Source: Pyrocephalus nanus
Taxonomy: Eukaryota; Chordata; Aves; Passeriformes; Tyrannidae
Reading direction: 5' to 3'
NCBI GenBank assembly: GCA_038380795.1
Contig: CM076267.1
Span: 38,068,232 to 38,132,231, forward strand
Length of the DNA: 64,000 bases
Both the position numbers and the translations under genes were made by a program. The notes below the pieces were generated by a model. The model had not been told where the DNA came from, made no database searches, and saw only the letters and a program-made list of their open reading frames with translations. Below, piece after piece: positions 12,588 through 28,200 of this stretch. Positions within the stretch are counted from its first letter, which is position 1; the number at the start of each line of letters is the position of its first letter.

Positions 12588-15500
12588 AGGAAATGTAATG
12601 GGAAAATCTCAGTTAAAGCTTGTCAAAATCTCAAGCAACTGAAAATTTCCACTTGCAAGCATGGAAAACATTAGGCAGCTTTAATATAGGTGCCCATATT
12701 TTCTGCACACTCACATCCTGCATTTCTTTTCCTAGAGAAAAAAAAAAAAAACAAAACAAAAAAACACCACAGAAGTCTCACACTGATTTCACACACAAAA
12801 AAAAAAAAAAAAAAAGTCCTTGGCTGAAACCAAATGCATGGAATTTGAAGGGAAGCTTTTACAAAGACTCAGTTGAGTTCTTAATGCTGCAGATCTTGCC
12901 ATTGGCCTGCCAGTGTCTCACCTACAAGGGCAGTGCTCATATTTATTAGTTTGGCTGACTGACCTTGATACACGGTTTGGACATCGAACTGCCAGGCATT
13001 ACTTACCTCAGACTGAGGTACCAAAAGTCACTGTGAAAAAAAAAAAAAACACCTTTGCATGGAGTTTTTTCATTTTTTTCCTGCACCTTTTAACTTAGTA
13101 AGACACCTTAAAAGGCTCATCCTCTTTATTTTGTTCAGACAGCCTGGACTTGCACCCCCCAAGTGTTCCCTCTCAAAGCTGTATTTGTGCATCCTGTTCC
13201 ACAGAGCATGTGAAAATTCAAATTCATCTTCGCTGAGAAATTTTGTTCCCAGCTGCTTGCTTGGCACAGATTTGGTTGGGGGAGGGAGGAGGGGAGAGAA
13301 AATTTTCCAAGCCATGGGGAAAAACAGTACAAAACTTTCATCATCAATGGCCTTGACATTGCTGGAGCCAACGGAAACAACATCACCCAACTGATTCCAT
13401 GCGAGGGAACCATTCAGAAACAAACATTTATTTCTATTGTGGTGGCTTATGCCAAGCTTCTTTTGGTGAAATCCAGATTTCTCCTGCATTGGCTTCCTCC
13501 TGCTGTTGATGGAACAGGATATTTGCTGAAACAAGCAAGCAATGCATGTGATATTCTGAATTAATCAGCATATATGCTGGAGGGAGAATTCTCTTCTGAA
13601 GCTGTAAGAACAACTATCTTTGTTTTTCTGAAGGAGCTTTCAAGGTAACATATGTGACTGGGCCAAGACATAAAATTTCTATACTAAATCTTAACTGGAT
13701 GCAAGTCTTGCTGGGTGATGAATTTCTTAACAGGTACATGCCTTGCTGACCCTGTAGGTAATTTTATAGAAATAAAATGCTTTGTATGTTGTTACAGACC
13801 TACACCACACAGAGAAAAGGGGACATTTCATGAGCTGACTTCTCACTGCCCTAACTTCCCCAGGCTTCCAAAAGAAATCAAAATTTGGTTGGTTTCCTCC
13901 CCAACCAGTGTACATATTTCCCTTTCTCAAGAGAGTATTAGAAAACAACTACTGCACAATTATATTTTATTACTGTTCAATGATAATGTACAAAAATCAC
14001 AACATCAGTTTTATTCTTCACTTTCTTTTGCAACATCCCAAGTCTTTACTGGCTATGCACTGCTAAACAGTTGTTGCACATCATCCTGAAACTAGTGGCA
14101 TTTTAATGATGGCATTAATTATTCTAGATACCATAAAAATGTTTTATGAACTAGGAAGCAAAGTACTTTTTGCTTTGTCTAAGCAAAGCATAAAACAGGT
14201 TAGATACAGACCCTGGTCAAAAGGGACACGCACAGCTTTATGTATATTGGGTTTTCCTACTCTAAAAGACCTGATTTCCCAAATATTAATTCAGCAAGAT
14301 GCAGAGATGCCAGTAAACATCATTTTCAAACACCAGAATAAGTAATTCCATTTTCATGTCTCTGCTATCAGGCAACTTCTAACTTTGAAGCAATTATTGA
14401 TCCTCAGGCTGCTTCATCACACCACTTTGCAGGGCTTGGGAGAACAGAAATAAATTGATGAGTGTCTTTGAGAAACAGAATTTAAAATCTGAAGTGGCCA
14501 TCACCCAGAGATCTGAACTGTGAACCTCACTTGGCTGGTGATCTCTGAAAGTCAGACATTACAAGGAATATGACCCTAAAGCATCTGTTGAAAATCAGAC
14601 TACTACCAAACTGGTGGGAAATTCAGACTACTCCAAATGTGGGAGCCAAGCCAGCTACTGAAATTATATAGTGCTACCAAATATAGAATCATCACTCTGT
14701 GAAGAAAATGGGTTCAGTTCTAGAATCAAGAAACAAATAAAAGTTACCCCTTCATTGTAGTGTTTCCTTGAAGGTCACAGAGAAGCACCAAAAAGAGAAT
14801 ACAAGGGGAAGACGAGAGTAAGAGAATTAAAAATACTGATTCTGAATCAAAGAGTTGAGAGTAAGTTGGTATATTCAGCAAGGGTTTTGTTTTTTTAAGC
14901 AATGTCTGGCTCTCACAGACATATCTATTGTGGGATGTATTTAACCATCTTCATGTCTTACAGACAGTCCTTGAAATCTAAATGTCTTTCAGCTTCTCAT
15001 ACAGATAAAATTTTCCTTCTTTGCAGTAGAGAACACTGGTGAGAAGTGTAGTGTTCAGAATCATCTCCTTAGATTTACGGTTTTGAGAAGTCTACAAAGA
15101 CTTACAGACAAGTTTTGAAGGTCAGAAGGAATAAAACCCCCAGTGTGCTGGAGAAAAATAAAAATTAAGGAATTTAAGTGATTTGCCCACTACCACTTTG
15201 CACATTGTGTCATAACTGAGGTTTACAGATCCATCTGGTAATCAGTAATGGATTTGCCATCCATTTCTGTAGGGATTGTCATCAAAGGGACTGCAAATAG
15301 AGAGCAAAAATCCTTGGTAAAGTAGGGGGAAACCCAAACAAAAGAAGTCTGGCAAATATAAACAAGTATTTCTGTTAATAAATTACCAGTCATTTTTGGT
15401 CTACACCAGTCTTTCACCTTTTGTTCTGAGAACAAAAACCTGTTCTGGGGCTACAGTTTGGTCATTACTATCTCTTGCTAGGGGCACCTCAGCTGCTGAG

Positions 15501-16250
15501 TTTACAGGAAATTTCCAGTGTTAAGTGCTATCTACCTAAATATTCCCTTTGCACCTGAGAAACATGAAATAGACTCTTCCCAGCCACCCTTCTAGGCAGT
15601 GAAGGTATAATTGTTACCTCAAGTGACTTCTTACATCCAGGTCCATCCCATTCTAATCCCTTGCTGCCCATTTCAAGGGTCACTGAAATACCTGATATTG
15701 ATAATCTGACACCGATTTTCCTGATTCCCTCATTTCCCCCACAAAGGCCTAAGAGGAATTGGGAATCTCTTCCTAGACATGCAACCACAAAGGAATCACA
15801 GCTCTTAATTGAGCCATTGTGACAGATGAGAATCCTGAACGCACCTCTACTGCACCCCAGACAAAATAAAAGCACCTGAAATACATGGGGTTCTGAATAC
15901 TCCTTGGTTTTTAACGTGATCATCTGGTAAGAAGAGCCAAAGTCATTGTCTCGTCATTAGTACTATAATTTGTATAATTATGTTGTCAAATGAACTGCAG
16001 TGAATAAGTAGTCTGAACTGTTAAACGTGTGCCAGGGGACCAGGATGTTGAGAAAGGACGGGAACCACCAGGAAATTACTTGACAAAGAAAGTATTCCTA
16101 GGTGAGAAATTTGAAAAAATATTACAGTGTGAAATAGAACATAACTTGCACTGAAAGAGCGTGCATAATATATGTTAGAGCTAGATTCCTGGTTACACCA
16201 CAGTGGATTCAAAACTAGTACCTGGTAATTATCGTTACTGAGCATCAATT

Positions 16251-16274
16251 AAAAAAAAAAAAAAAAAAAAAAAA
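16251..16274. repeat. poly(A) tract, 24 nt
   Basis: Uninterrupted run of 24 A. The sequence before it does not look like a recognisable retroposed gene, and no flanking duplication was noticed, so it is called a simple homopolymer. Confidence 0.95.
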
Positions 16275-19200
16275 GCTGAAGAAGTAAGATTAAAGCTTTC
16301 ATTTGGATCTTGAAGCCCTCAGACTGACAGTGATTTTGAACAGCTCTACAGCCCTTTTATTTGGGGAAATTTATTCATAGTGGTTGCAGTACACCAAGGA
16401 ATTCTCAAATCTCTGCACTCAAAACAATAGAACTGAAAGAGTGTTTACTTCAGAAGCTAATTATAGCTTTTAAAGTAGGAGCACCATTAACTACTTTACT
16501 CTCCAAAAAATACCCTGGGGACAATCCACAACACATGCAGTGGAAATGGACCTGCCTAGCTAATCACAATCATTCTTTTTAGTTTTAATTGGTCTTTTAT
16601 AGTGGCAAAAGGTGAAGAACAGGTATGAAGATTGCAGAAAGTTCAAGGCAATAAGAAATAATGCCTTTCATTTTGATTTTTCTGCAAACTGCTGGAATCA
16701 TAATCAGTCCCTAGCACTGCCTGCACTTACACCATGGTTGCAATCAGCTGAACTGCACCCATGCTGCATCTTGCCGAGGCTACTCTTCACCTTTATAGGT
16801 AAGGAGAGCGATCAAGACCAAAGGATAAATTCACTGGCCCTTACACAGGCTCCCAGTACCCTTTGAGATGCCCTGGAGGTGTAAGAGACACTTGGCAAAC
16901 CCAAACCCACCCCCACCCCCACACAAATAAAATCAAAATTTGATGAAAATAATAAAACTAAACACTTTTGTGTTCTGGGTTTCCCAGCAGTTTCACCGAA
17001 ATCATTAAGTCAGGACATGCACAGAGCAGAACCAAATCACTCAGAAACAAAGGTCATGTGAAAAGGGTGTCACACTTACAGGCTGGAACCACCTCCAAAG
17101 ACTGCAAATGGGTAAGTAAAATTTTCAGAGAGACCCCAAGAGCAGCCAGAAGAACACTATGAAAATTTTGGGGTGAGATCCCAACAAAGAGCTGAAACAT
17201 GGTCCCAGCACAGTTGTCACATCTGGGGGGCAGCTGGAGGAACATCCCAAACTTGTGCAGTTTTCCAGCAACCTCAGCCTCCTACAGTTGAGGAGAGGAG
17301 CACTGTAGGCTGCCTTTAAAGTTGTCGTGTTCACACAGCTGTTTTTGTAGGAAAACAGCTTCTCCCAGAATTTAAGTGACCAAGAGATTCAAGTGGTCTT
17401 GAAGGACAGAGAGGAGGAGGAGGAGGAAAGGGTGCATTTTTTCACATCAAAGGTCATTTTTACTTGAATATCTTTAACCATTGAGCTTGGACTCTTGCTT
17501 CTGTGGCTGTAATGGGCATTGCTGAGCCTTGCCAAAGAATCCAAAAAATGACAGCTCTGAAGGTATAATATAATACAAGCAGTACACAGGCACCCTTCTC
17601 TACATCCCAAATGAGCTCAAAAGAAATATATTTTTGTAGAGACAATATTTAATGAAGAAATAAATATATATATTTAAGGAGAAATACCATTCCTCACTGA
17701 AATGAGACCAGCTGTGAATACAGACAGTCCCTTGAACAATTTGTAAGTTCTCTCAAATAAAGTATTTTCACCACATCAGTGAGAGCTGAAAAGACCAAAA
17801 CAGAACTAGTACTAAAAACAAATAAATAAATAAAATGCATCCACAGTGCTGTATTAGGTCTAAGTTTTGCTCAAGGTCTCTTCCACAGACTTTCAGTGAG
17901 TGTTCAGATGGAAATTCAGGGCCCAAGAGATTTATTTTTTTTTTTGAAAGCAGTAAGGGATATCCTGAGTCCCAGCCAGCAGCTTAACAATGCAGCTTCC
18001 AACAGCCAAAACTGGGTGAATTGTGTTAGGAACATCTCTCATTACTGCCCTGTTTGCTGATGGAGCTTTCTTTTAATTGCATTTTAACTATCAAAAATGT
18101 TCAATTTATGAAAGACGCTGCACTTTAAGAAATATGTCCCTACTCTATAAAAATCAAACCGTGATTTTTAATTACTTTTTATTTCTCAGCATATTCAGGT
18201 GGTGAGCTTTGAAAGATGCACTGTGTAATTCTATATCTTGACGGGGGGGGGCGGGAATTGGGCTGTGAAAAGTCCATTCCTAAATTCACTTTCATCTTTA
18301 TTTCACGTCTGACCAGAGTAACCTGAAATTTTCTTCATGAGAACCTGTTCTAGGCTTCAAGGTGGAAAAAAAAAAAAAACTAAAACCAAACCAAAATTAC
18401 AAAAAGTCCCACCCAGTTTACATTAAATTCTTGTTGAGAAACTATTTCTCTCCACTCTTTTCTATCATAAAATGGCTCAAATGTGTTTCTTTCATCAACA
18501 TCCTTCCTCTCCTACAGGACTGTGACATAGGTGGAGATGTTCACTGTGGGACTGCATTAGTTTCTTGGCAAAAGTTGCTCTGACATACTTGCTGCAACAT
18601 CCTAAGGTTTGTTAGCATTCCTTGTCCTAGCTGTATCCACATCCCCAAGGGGTAACTAAAGAATTATTGCAGAAATTTATTGTCCGAGCTGTGGATTCCA
18701 GAATTTTGTTCTTCAGAGCTGTGCTTTTATGGAATTATCTGTATTTATGGCCAAGGGATGCAATGCTCCAATAACATTCAGTGTTATTGCACGTTATTTT
18801 TTATTTGTACTAAAGTTCATGAAAGTTAGAAAGCAGAAGTGCTTAAATTATACAAAATTTACGGTTTGTAAAGGCAAATCTGTGACACTCGACAATTTAT
18901 CTCCTACTCAACCATTAAAGAGCTATGAACCGTTTACAACTGTGAAAATCTGTTTGTAAGTTCTCTCATTTTTTTGGTACCTTCAACAGTTAATTTGCAT
19001 TTGGGTCTTTCAATTTAACTGCAGAGAAAGACTGAGACAGCTACAAATGTGGGTCTTCACACATTTTTCATTCTCTACTTCTCACAGCCTGATTACTCAC
19101 TGGAAATCAACTGCTCAGTGCCATTTCTGGAGTGTTACTCCCTTTAAAGTGCTTTGTGTTCTTGTCAGCTCTGGGTGTGATAATTTCTCTTCCCAGAGAA

Positions 19201-22200
19201 GCTTCTTCATTACAGGAACTGGGATTGCATTTCTTTTCCTTTCCCTGCTCCAATGGCCCTTCCACCACCACGAGGAAAAACAGTCCTTGAAATGTAACTA
19301 CAACACTGAGGGCATTAAAAATTGCTTGGTGCAATTAATCTGCTCATGTTGCAGGAGCAAGATTAGAGTAGGTGGTGAGTACTGATCCTGCCCTCAAAAA
19401 CTGGAGAACCTGAGTCTTGCCCCTGCGGACAAACACCATTTGTGGGCAAGTAAATGTCAGTAAAGCAAAAAAGAAAGTTAAGGGGTTGTTGTTGATCGAC
19501 ACTTCAAACAAAACACAAGCGTGCCTTCCTCTCCGTGCTAATTCTGGGAGGAGGAGGAAGTCAACAGAATTAATGGCTGATTATTATAAAAATACTGTGT
19601 TGCTTTATATAGCACAGCATATAGCTTGCATAAACACTGAAGATCTTTCATTCAACTGCTTTCAGCCACTGGCTTTTTTTTTTATTTTTTGTTTCAAGCC
19701 TGGATAATATTATGCTACCTTTGTTAGCTAAATTTGTAGTTAGAAAAAAAAAGCTCTGCAAGTTTCAGAGTACTAAATAATTCCCAAGGCCATCAAGGAG
19801 ATTGTTTGTTTGTTTGTTTATGCAAATAATTGCAAAAAAAGAATTCGATTACTTAAAGTGATGCATGCATTTTTACTTTTTTTTTTTTCATTTCAGGAAA
19901 CACCATGCAGTGGTTATATACAGAAGTAAGAAAGAGGATATTAAAGCTCACTGGCCTGGATCTGATTCAAGGTGTGAATCCTGCATATTGAGCACAAAGG
20001 TTCCAGTTCAATTACACCTGTGAAACAGCATTAAATATTCTAAGACAAATGAAAAGCATCAACTGCACTGCAAAAATATAATATCTTGATCCCTGAAGTA
20101 CTGTGATCTCTGAAAAAAACATGTCACTGTCAAGAAATCAAAACCATCTGTTTCCACAACAGTAATTGTTTTACGAGCAATTTGCTGTGGAGCCAAACTC
20201 TTAAAAACTTAAGAGAAAAACCCAAAATATCAGGGTGGGAGAGGTGACAGTGGGAAAAAGAGAGCTCAGTCCCAGTACGTGGAAACAAATTTGTGTGTTT
20301 TGTTTAGTTATATTGGAGACTTGGCATGTTTGTCAGTTTTACAAGAGTCTCAAGGTCCAGCTACAGTTGTAAGGTTCAAATATGTATAGAATACCATCTG
20401 AATAAGCAGTCTGATCAAATACAGACCACCAGCACCCTGAAACTGCTTAAACCTGGTCCTTGTGCCACAAAAGTTACCTGATAAACACTTAAAATTTGCA
20501 AAAACTAAGCTGCTCAGTTAGGTGCAATAAAGAAGTAATGAATTAAGAGCAAAGGAAAACCAAATCAGTTTATCAGCAAATATAAGAACATACCAAGGCA
20601 TCTTTGACTTGAACACACTATTAGTAGCAAGTCCTCTCTGACATGACTTACCTTGGAGGCAGGTGGTTTCCATTGCGCTGTTTTTTCTGCACATTAAATG
20701 GACAGAAAGATGATGTACAAATTTATATGTGTGGGGTTGAGGCTAAGCCCAAAGACTGGGAACTGATGAACAAATTCAGTTCACCAAATAAATAGCTGCA
20801 GGGTTGGATAAGCCACATAACCTTCTGTATCCTTAATGTTTTTTCCAAGCAGAAACAAATCCCTCCACATTGTTAATAGAGTGTACAGAGGCACAATAAT
20901 CTAACACGTACAGTTTTGGAACTAAACTTATTAATGTTTGATGAATTCAGGTCTTTTCAGTGTTAAAAAAAAAAAAGGTAACAGTCTACAAAGAGCTGGA
21001 CTTTTCCCCTCAGAGTGAATAAACTTTCCTAAGTCTCTCATCTAATCTAGCAAACTTATGAAAAAAATTCTTACATGCAAATATTTCCTTGGAGCAGCTG
21101 CAATGTAGGTGCTAGAGAAGTACATTTATTTTCCCCAAGAAAAACACCTGTAACTGAGTAACAATAAATTCTAAAAGAACACCCTAATACATTCTGTGGT
21201 CACAAGCTGTGCTGACCAATGTTTTTTCCCTACACATGCATTGCATAGATAAAGAGTTTTTTCCTCCTAAAGAGCTAATTACTTTAAACTTACCTGATTA
21301 CCAAACTGTATTTTAGGAGAATATGGATACTAATGTCCTAAATAACACTTAAACCACACGTATCTTATTAATTTACCTACTAAAGAATAAAGGAACGAAA
21401 AATAAAAGTCACCATTGGACTGTATATATTTGACCACATAGGTAATTTATGTCAAATGTGGTTTTATTTTGAATGATTGTGTTTACTGATTTCTATTAGC
21501 AAAAGATGAGAAACATTTCCAGTGAGCTCAATCCTACTTCCCTGAGAGGAAAAAATAATAATAAAAAAAAAACAAACACAAAAACAAGATGCAGCACCAG
21601 CTGCTTGGCAGGACTCTTCTGGAATGATAGCTTGGTCTTGTTCAGGCCATGGAATTAATTCCTGATGAATACTAACACAGCAAGAGCACCAAAATTGCTT
21701 CACCTATGTCCAGCAAACAAGCTAGTTGTTCCTGGCGCTCTCTGCTTTAGTGCAGAGCTTTTCCCAAATTGTTTCTGCTTCTGGAGTAATAGTTGAACTA
21801 AGGGGTGGACTGTTCCTAAAACTAAGAAACAGTCACACGTATCAAAGATTTGTGAGTAACAAAGTAACATGAAGCTCTGTGATAAATCTTCTTGAAACTA
21901 AGCAAATAAAACCTTTTTATTCAATAATATCTGCCCACTAATTTGAGTTAATCTTCATTAGTGAGCCACCTATAATTAGAAAATTAGTATGAACTGGTTC
22001 ATTCTGCAAAAGTCTCGTCACCCTCCGGTTTAACAGACTGCTGTTCGTAAAAAAGTGACACTTATTTCTGGGAGAATGGAGATGGAGCAATCTGAATTTA
22101 AAAAAAAAATAAGGGAAGGGGATGGAAAAACAAGCTAAAATTATGTTAAGTCTTTTTATATAAAGTGACAAAAGAAGAACAGCAACCAAAAAAACTTCAA

Positions 22201-25200
22201 CCCCAAGGGCAAGAAAAAGACCCACAAAACCAAAAAAAACCCCAAACCAACAAACCCACACCACATCAAAAAACTCAATCATATGCTGTAACTTTGTGAT
22301 TGTATAAGTTTCTCCACTTCTTTGGATAATGTTCCAGATTTGTTGGAAATCTGGACAGGAATCTCATGAGGACAGTCTTTCTGATGACATTTTAGCTATT
22401 CCCAGGCTGTAAGTCTGCCAGACACAATGCAAGAGTAGCCTTTCTGCATAGTATTTTTGTATTTGGATTCCAACTCCAGCAAAAGAGTAGGAACGGCAGA
22501 GGTGAGTGAACTTAGAGAGGGATAAGCAACAAAAGTCTCTTTCCCCGTTCCTCACCAATGCACAGCCTGAATTCTGGGGAGGACACAAGAGAACTCTGGT
22601 TTTATTTGAATCACTACACCCTTTTCTGGTTTTTAAAAAAGTATTGGTTGGTGCTATTTAAAACAAACACCTGACAGGAGTTTTATTCAGTTTGCTACCA
22701 AATAATTTGCTTCTAAAGATCAAGGATATCTCTCTGTCCTGAGGACTGGGCTGTGACTTTGCACACAGGATCCCTGCAGCTTCCAGATAGGGCTGGTAAA
22801 TAAAACAGGATGTTACAAAGGTTACCTTCCTGACACAAAACAAGGGAAATGCTTAAGCAATTGGAAGACTGTGAAAAGGGATCTTCCATCAATAACAATA
22901 ACAACATATTTGCTACATTATGGAAAGAAAAAAAAAAATAAGCCACCAAGTGATTTTATGTTATTCCTTAAAGCTGGCTACAAAAATAAAGGCAGTTACA
23001 TTCCTGCAAGGGAAGATACAGCTAAAACTTCCCTATGTATATCTTGCACTTCTTTGCAAGAAATGCAGCTTAGAAACAGGTGTTCTGATAACCACGCTCT
23101 CATTAAGTCAAGATTGACTAGAAATTGAAAGATCCACTGGGTTTTTGGTTCAACCACCCTCTGTGTTATCCACAGAGGTTTGCTGAGCAAGGGTTCTTCT
23201 ATGCTTGGTTTTATTACAGCATTTACTCTCAGGTTTTATGGGGAGAGAACAGCAAGTTCTCCCAAAGGGTCACAGAGAGGTGGAAATCCTTCTCCTAAAG
23301 ATTTGGAGATACAGACAGTTTTGGAAAGGCAGCAGTCCAAGATTCTCAGGGCACAGGAAAAGGAATGAAGGCATATTTGGTTACTACACAGAGGTTATGG
23401 TAGATGAAAAGAGAGTGGACAGGATCAGGTAGAACACAAAGGGAAGGAGAATGAAAAGAGTTACACTTCAATCCCCTTTTTTCTTCTTTTTTTATGTTTT
23501 CAGCTAGAAAACAAGGTCTAGATACAGAGAAATTCACAGAAGCAGCCTTTGAAAGCTGAGGCTCTGCAAGAGTGGGGCAGGAAAGGCAGTTGAATCCCTT
23601 CAAACACACAGCAGTTGCGACAACTTGGTGACCTTCCTGTTAAGCCCAAAGGGCCACAGATACACAGAATCCATACAACCCGTGACATCTTCAAACTCTG
23701 GAAGCTGTTAACCACACGTCCAGTGCCAGGAAACCACTATCTGTCTGTGACAAACTGAGTTTATCCCCCTCTGTAGGACTGGAACTGATTTATTTTCTAC
23801 TAGAGCATGCTTATAATCTCTCTGTCTCTAGTCAAGATAAAGGCTTTCAGCAATCAGCTGCAGGTTAAACCTTTGCAAACCCCCCCAAAAATTATTTTTG
23901 TCCAGATTTGTGGCGTGACACACACCCAAGAAACTAGTACTCTTTCAAATGGTCGGTAGTCACCCTCTAAGAAAATCCAGCTGATGTAAAAAAAATCATC
24001 ACATGTAATCCTTTTGTCACATTCAGTGCTCTAAGTATTGAAGTGTTTGCTTAAAAAATGTTATAAATGGACTCTGGAAATCCACATATGGATTGGAGCT
24101 TTTTAAGTTCAAAAAAGTATTTGCATACATCCAAATAAGATCATGTGGTGTTTTTTAGGAGGAACATCTTAACTATTGTGCTGCAGGTTATCATGACAGA
24201 AATATTATTGACCAGCATTTATTAATTGCTTTATTTTTACACGAAGCAGTGCCCGCTGCCTATCCTGTACCGAGTGACACCTTAATATCTTTTTGTTAAA
24301 CAGATACAAATAACTTTGGGTGTGATAAATAACCACTGAGTGCTCTCTTTGTCCCACCTTCCAAAAGCAGCAGTGGTGTGGACACAGCGAACAAAAGACA
24401 TTTCCTCCAACACATATCTAGCCCTCGATATTTCCCCTCATTTATAACTCCCTTGAAATTGTTGCTGGATTTGCAAACCTTTGGCCTTGTTTTGTGCTCT
24501 GAGTGTCATTCATACAGTTCCACGAGGTATGTGGACTGTGCCAGTATGTTGCTTGTGACTTCGAGGGGTTTGTGGGATTGAAGACTCCAAAGTCAAAAGG
24601 AATCAGAGAGCTAAGGAAAAACAGCCGGTCTCGAATGAGCCCTGTGCCAAACTGGACAAAAGCTGTGCAGCTTAGAAAAGCCTTTTTGATGAGTAGCCTT
24701 GATTCAGATCCTCATCCACTGACACTTCATGCCATTTAACATGCTTCTTGTTCTGCAAGGACCAGACTCACATGTGTAATCCTGTTGTGGCCAACTCCCT
24801 CACCCAGTCTGTGCTTGCATGCAACGAGACAGATATTGTGCTGCCAGACTTCCCCTTCACAGCTCTGCTAACCTCAGTGCTGACCTACAATGCCCTTAGT
24901 TTTCCATTTGTGTGTTACACAAATACAGCCCAGTATTCCAAACTGGGATGTGTTTGTTCCAAGAACACAAAGATATCATTTTCACGTCTAAGAAAATGAT
25001 GTGTCTTAATTAAAAATTGAAACATCTTCGCACAAGGTTGAGAAGAAATCTGCTTTTCATCAGCACCCCAAATCTCTGTGGAGTGGTTTCTAGTCTATTC
25101 TACTAATCCCTGGATCCAAATCCTAAATGTCTTCCCAAATTTGACTGAATCCTCTGTTGCTTGAACTCCTTATTGCACATTAGCTGGAAACCTTCTCAAA

Positions 25201-28200
25201 TCTTTGCAGCTGTGGGTGCCCATTAGTGGGTATCCTTCAGCTAGAGAATTGTTAATTTTATCACACCTCACAGAAACAGTCCACAGTTGCTTCAAGTAGG
25301 TGCTATTTCTTATCTTCACCTTTTATATCAAACTGAACATTTGGATTCCAAGTGTTGGAAATTACCGAAAACATCCTGCGTGGCAAAAAGCAGCACTGCG
25401 AGTAAGCTGCTTTATTTTCAAAATCCAAAGGCAAAGTATTTTTCTTTTCAGTGATCTATATAAACTTCCACATACAACAGCCCAGCAGGAACTTCTGACA
25501 TTTTATTTGTTAGAAAACGGGCAGCTCATTGCCTTACCATGCCAAGAGAGGGTGCTGACAAATGAAACGAGCTGGTAAATACAAAGCTTGTTCATAACAA
25601 GATTGTGCAAGAAAATATACTGTAATGACCCTGTCTGAACATCCTGTAATAGCCCATTGTTCCTCTCTATTACTGTCATTCAGCAATTTTTTTTAACAGC
25701 GGATGCAGGGCAGCAGAGGAACCCACACAACATGGGGCTGCACGTGCATGGACCGTGCCCCCTGCTAGAGGTGAGCAGATGACCCCCAGCCCAGAGGAAT
25801 TGTGGGCTGCTAATTGCATGTGGGCATTTACAAAACCACTCCACACCTACTGCCTAGCTTCAGTAAGCCAAGCGAAAATACAGGCATCTGGAAACAGAAA
25901 ACAGCAGAGTTGTTTCGCCTGTGAAGGGCAAGGGACAAGGACGACAGGAATGGATAAAGGAAAATCATCGGTTTAAATTCTGAAAGATCGTAGGGTCTTG
26001 TAGTCAACACAGCAGAGAAATAGGAAGAATTCTTCTGTTGTATAGAGGAAGAGGAGATGGGGTAATAAACATCTTCCATGTGTGACAACCAGATGTTCCA
26101 CCTTCTCTCTGTACGAGAAAGGATGATCTACCCTGTCACTGCAGTTACCGACACCTTAACCAGATCATGTGCTGAAAACCAACAACTCTCCCTGTTGCCA
26201 AATTAAAATGCTGAACAGACAGAGAATTTGGTAACTGTACTGTGAATTCATGTCTGCAAATACAGGTTTCTCACCATTTAAAGGAGTCTTTCTGTTTATC
26301 AGAGTTTGACTGACCACAGAACAACTGATTCAGCATCATCTCTGTAATAGGTCACACTAAAGGGAACATGATCCCATTTACTGACTTATTCACAGATTTT
26401 TTTTTCCTTGTGCCTTTTTCATTCCTTTTACCATTCTGTCTTGTTACCAGGCTTTATTGTTTCACTGTAAATTAGTGCTCAAGGAAGGAGAAGTTGGACA
26501 ATTGTCCTGTTTAAAAATAAAAAAAGTTTCAAATTCTAGGAAACACAAGAGCTAAAGAAATTACAAAAATAAAAGAAACTAAAACAAATCTCTGGTTTAA
26601 GAATTTTTGCATTCCTGTGTGGTATAATTCTGGTTTTGAACACATGGCCAATGTGCATTCCCTGAGGAAGCTGAGTTATCACTCTATCATGCCAGTCTGT
26701 TCTCTTCGAACAACACGGATTTCCACAATAACGTTTCTCCCCTCGCCTAAGCTGACTGGTCCCTAAAAATCTGCTTTGAACCTGGGCTTTTTTGGTGCTG
26801 ACTTCACCCTGGCTTAGGGATGGCAGGATCCACTGCCATGGTCTGATGCCCTAGTGCCCCTGCAGAGCCAGCACCAGTATTTTGCCATCCTTCCAACAAA
26901 CCCTGAATTACTGCCATGCCCTTCACTGCTCTGTAATGTGACTCTAGGAAAAGCTTAGCATGTCAGCAGGCTATTTTATCCCTGTAGCTCTAAATAAAAA
27001 GTGCCCAGCTGAACTACACTGCCTGAATTCTTCCCTTGGATTACATGTGCAGTTTTCAGAAGAGGGATCTTCTCTAGAGGAAAAGCTCTACTTGTGCATG
27101 GCTCTTCTGGGATAACTGGGAGGGGAAAAAAGAAAATCTAGGGCCCAGCAGCTACCCCATTGGATCATGCTAAAAGGCTAAAAAGATCAGAATGATATTG
27201 TTCTGCCTATTTTCTTAAGTATTCCTAAAATGCTGATATAACGCATCCAGCATGTGGGGTTGGAGGGAAAAAGAAAGGCTCTTGTAAGACCGTGCTGTGA
27301 CTTCCACAACCAATCCAATGACAAGGTCAAGAGCTGAAGATTGATCAAATCATCTCATTTAGTCAGAAGAGAGTGAGAAAACAAGTGTAAATTTAAATTA
27401 ATACAATGGCTGTACTCCAGGCAATTGTTTGAGCTTCCAATCACAACCATTACTCATTTTAGATAAAACCTACATTGTGAAAGCAAAATAGATATGAAAA
27501 GAAAATAATTCTATTTCCACTTTGCTCCCTGGTGTGTAATTTGTGGCAATGTTGATTACACTTCTGACATAACATGCAGAAAATTATAGAAGCGATATAA
27601 TCTTTCAGATCTCTCTTTGTGATAACTGATGGAGGATGAGATTCCCCAGCTCTGCAGGGTGAGAACACTGCAACAGCAGAGTTTGACTTGAGGGGAATTC
27701 TTACTCTCATTTGCATATTGGTTTCCCAAGTTATTCTTTTCCAGGACTATAATTTTCCCTGTTTCTTTTCTGCAGAAAGGCTTTCATGTCCTGATGCACA
27801 TACACAATTAACAGATTAGAAGCCCTTTAAAAAAAAAAAAAAAAAAATCCTTCTTTTTTCTATTCCTTCCAAAACCGAGAGAAGGAAAAACAAAACAGAC
27901 AAAGGAAAAACCAAACCCATCTCCCCAAGCCTCACACTGAGCTGGCACCCACATAACCACACCAAAGGCTATAATTCGGTTAAGTGTCTAAGTGCCTACT
28001 TAACATGTGCTTTTCTCCAGTTGCTGCTCTCTGCCCACAAAAACAACGCAGTCTTGGTGGCCTTCAATGCGTTATGATGCAACAAACAACACATTTAGTA
28101 AAGAATGAAGAATTGCAGAGCGGTGGCCGTGCAGAGAGTACTTGAACAGGCACTCAGGAAAGAGCTTTAATTTGGTTTTCCTGAACTTGCTTAAACTTTT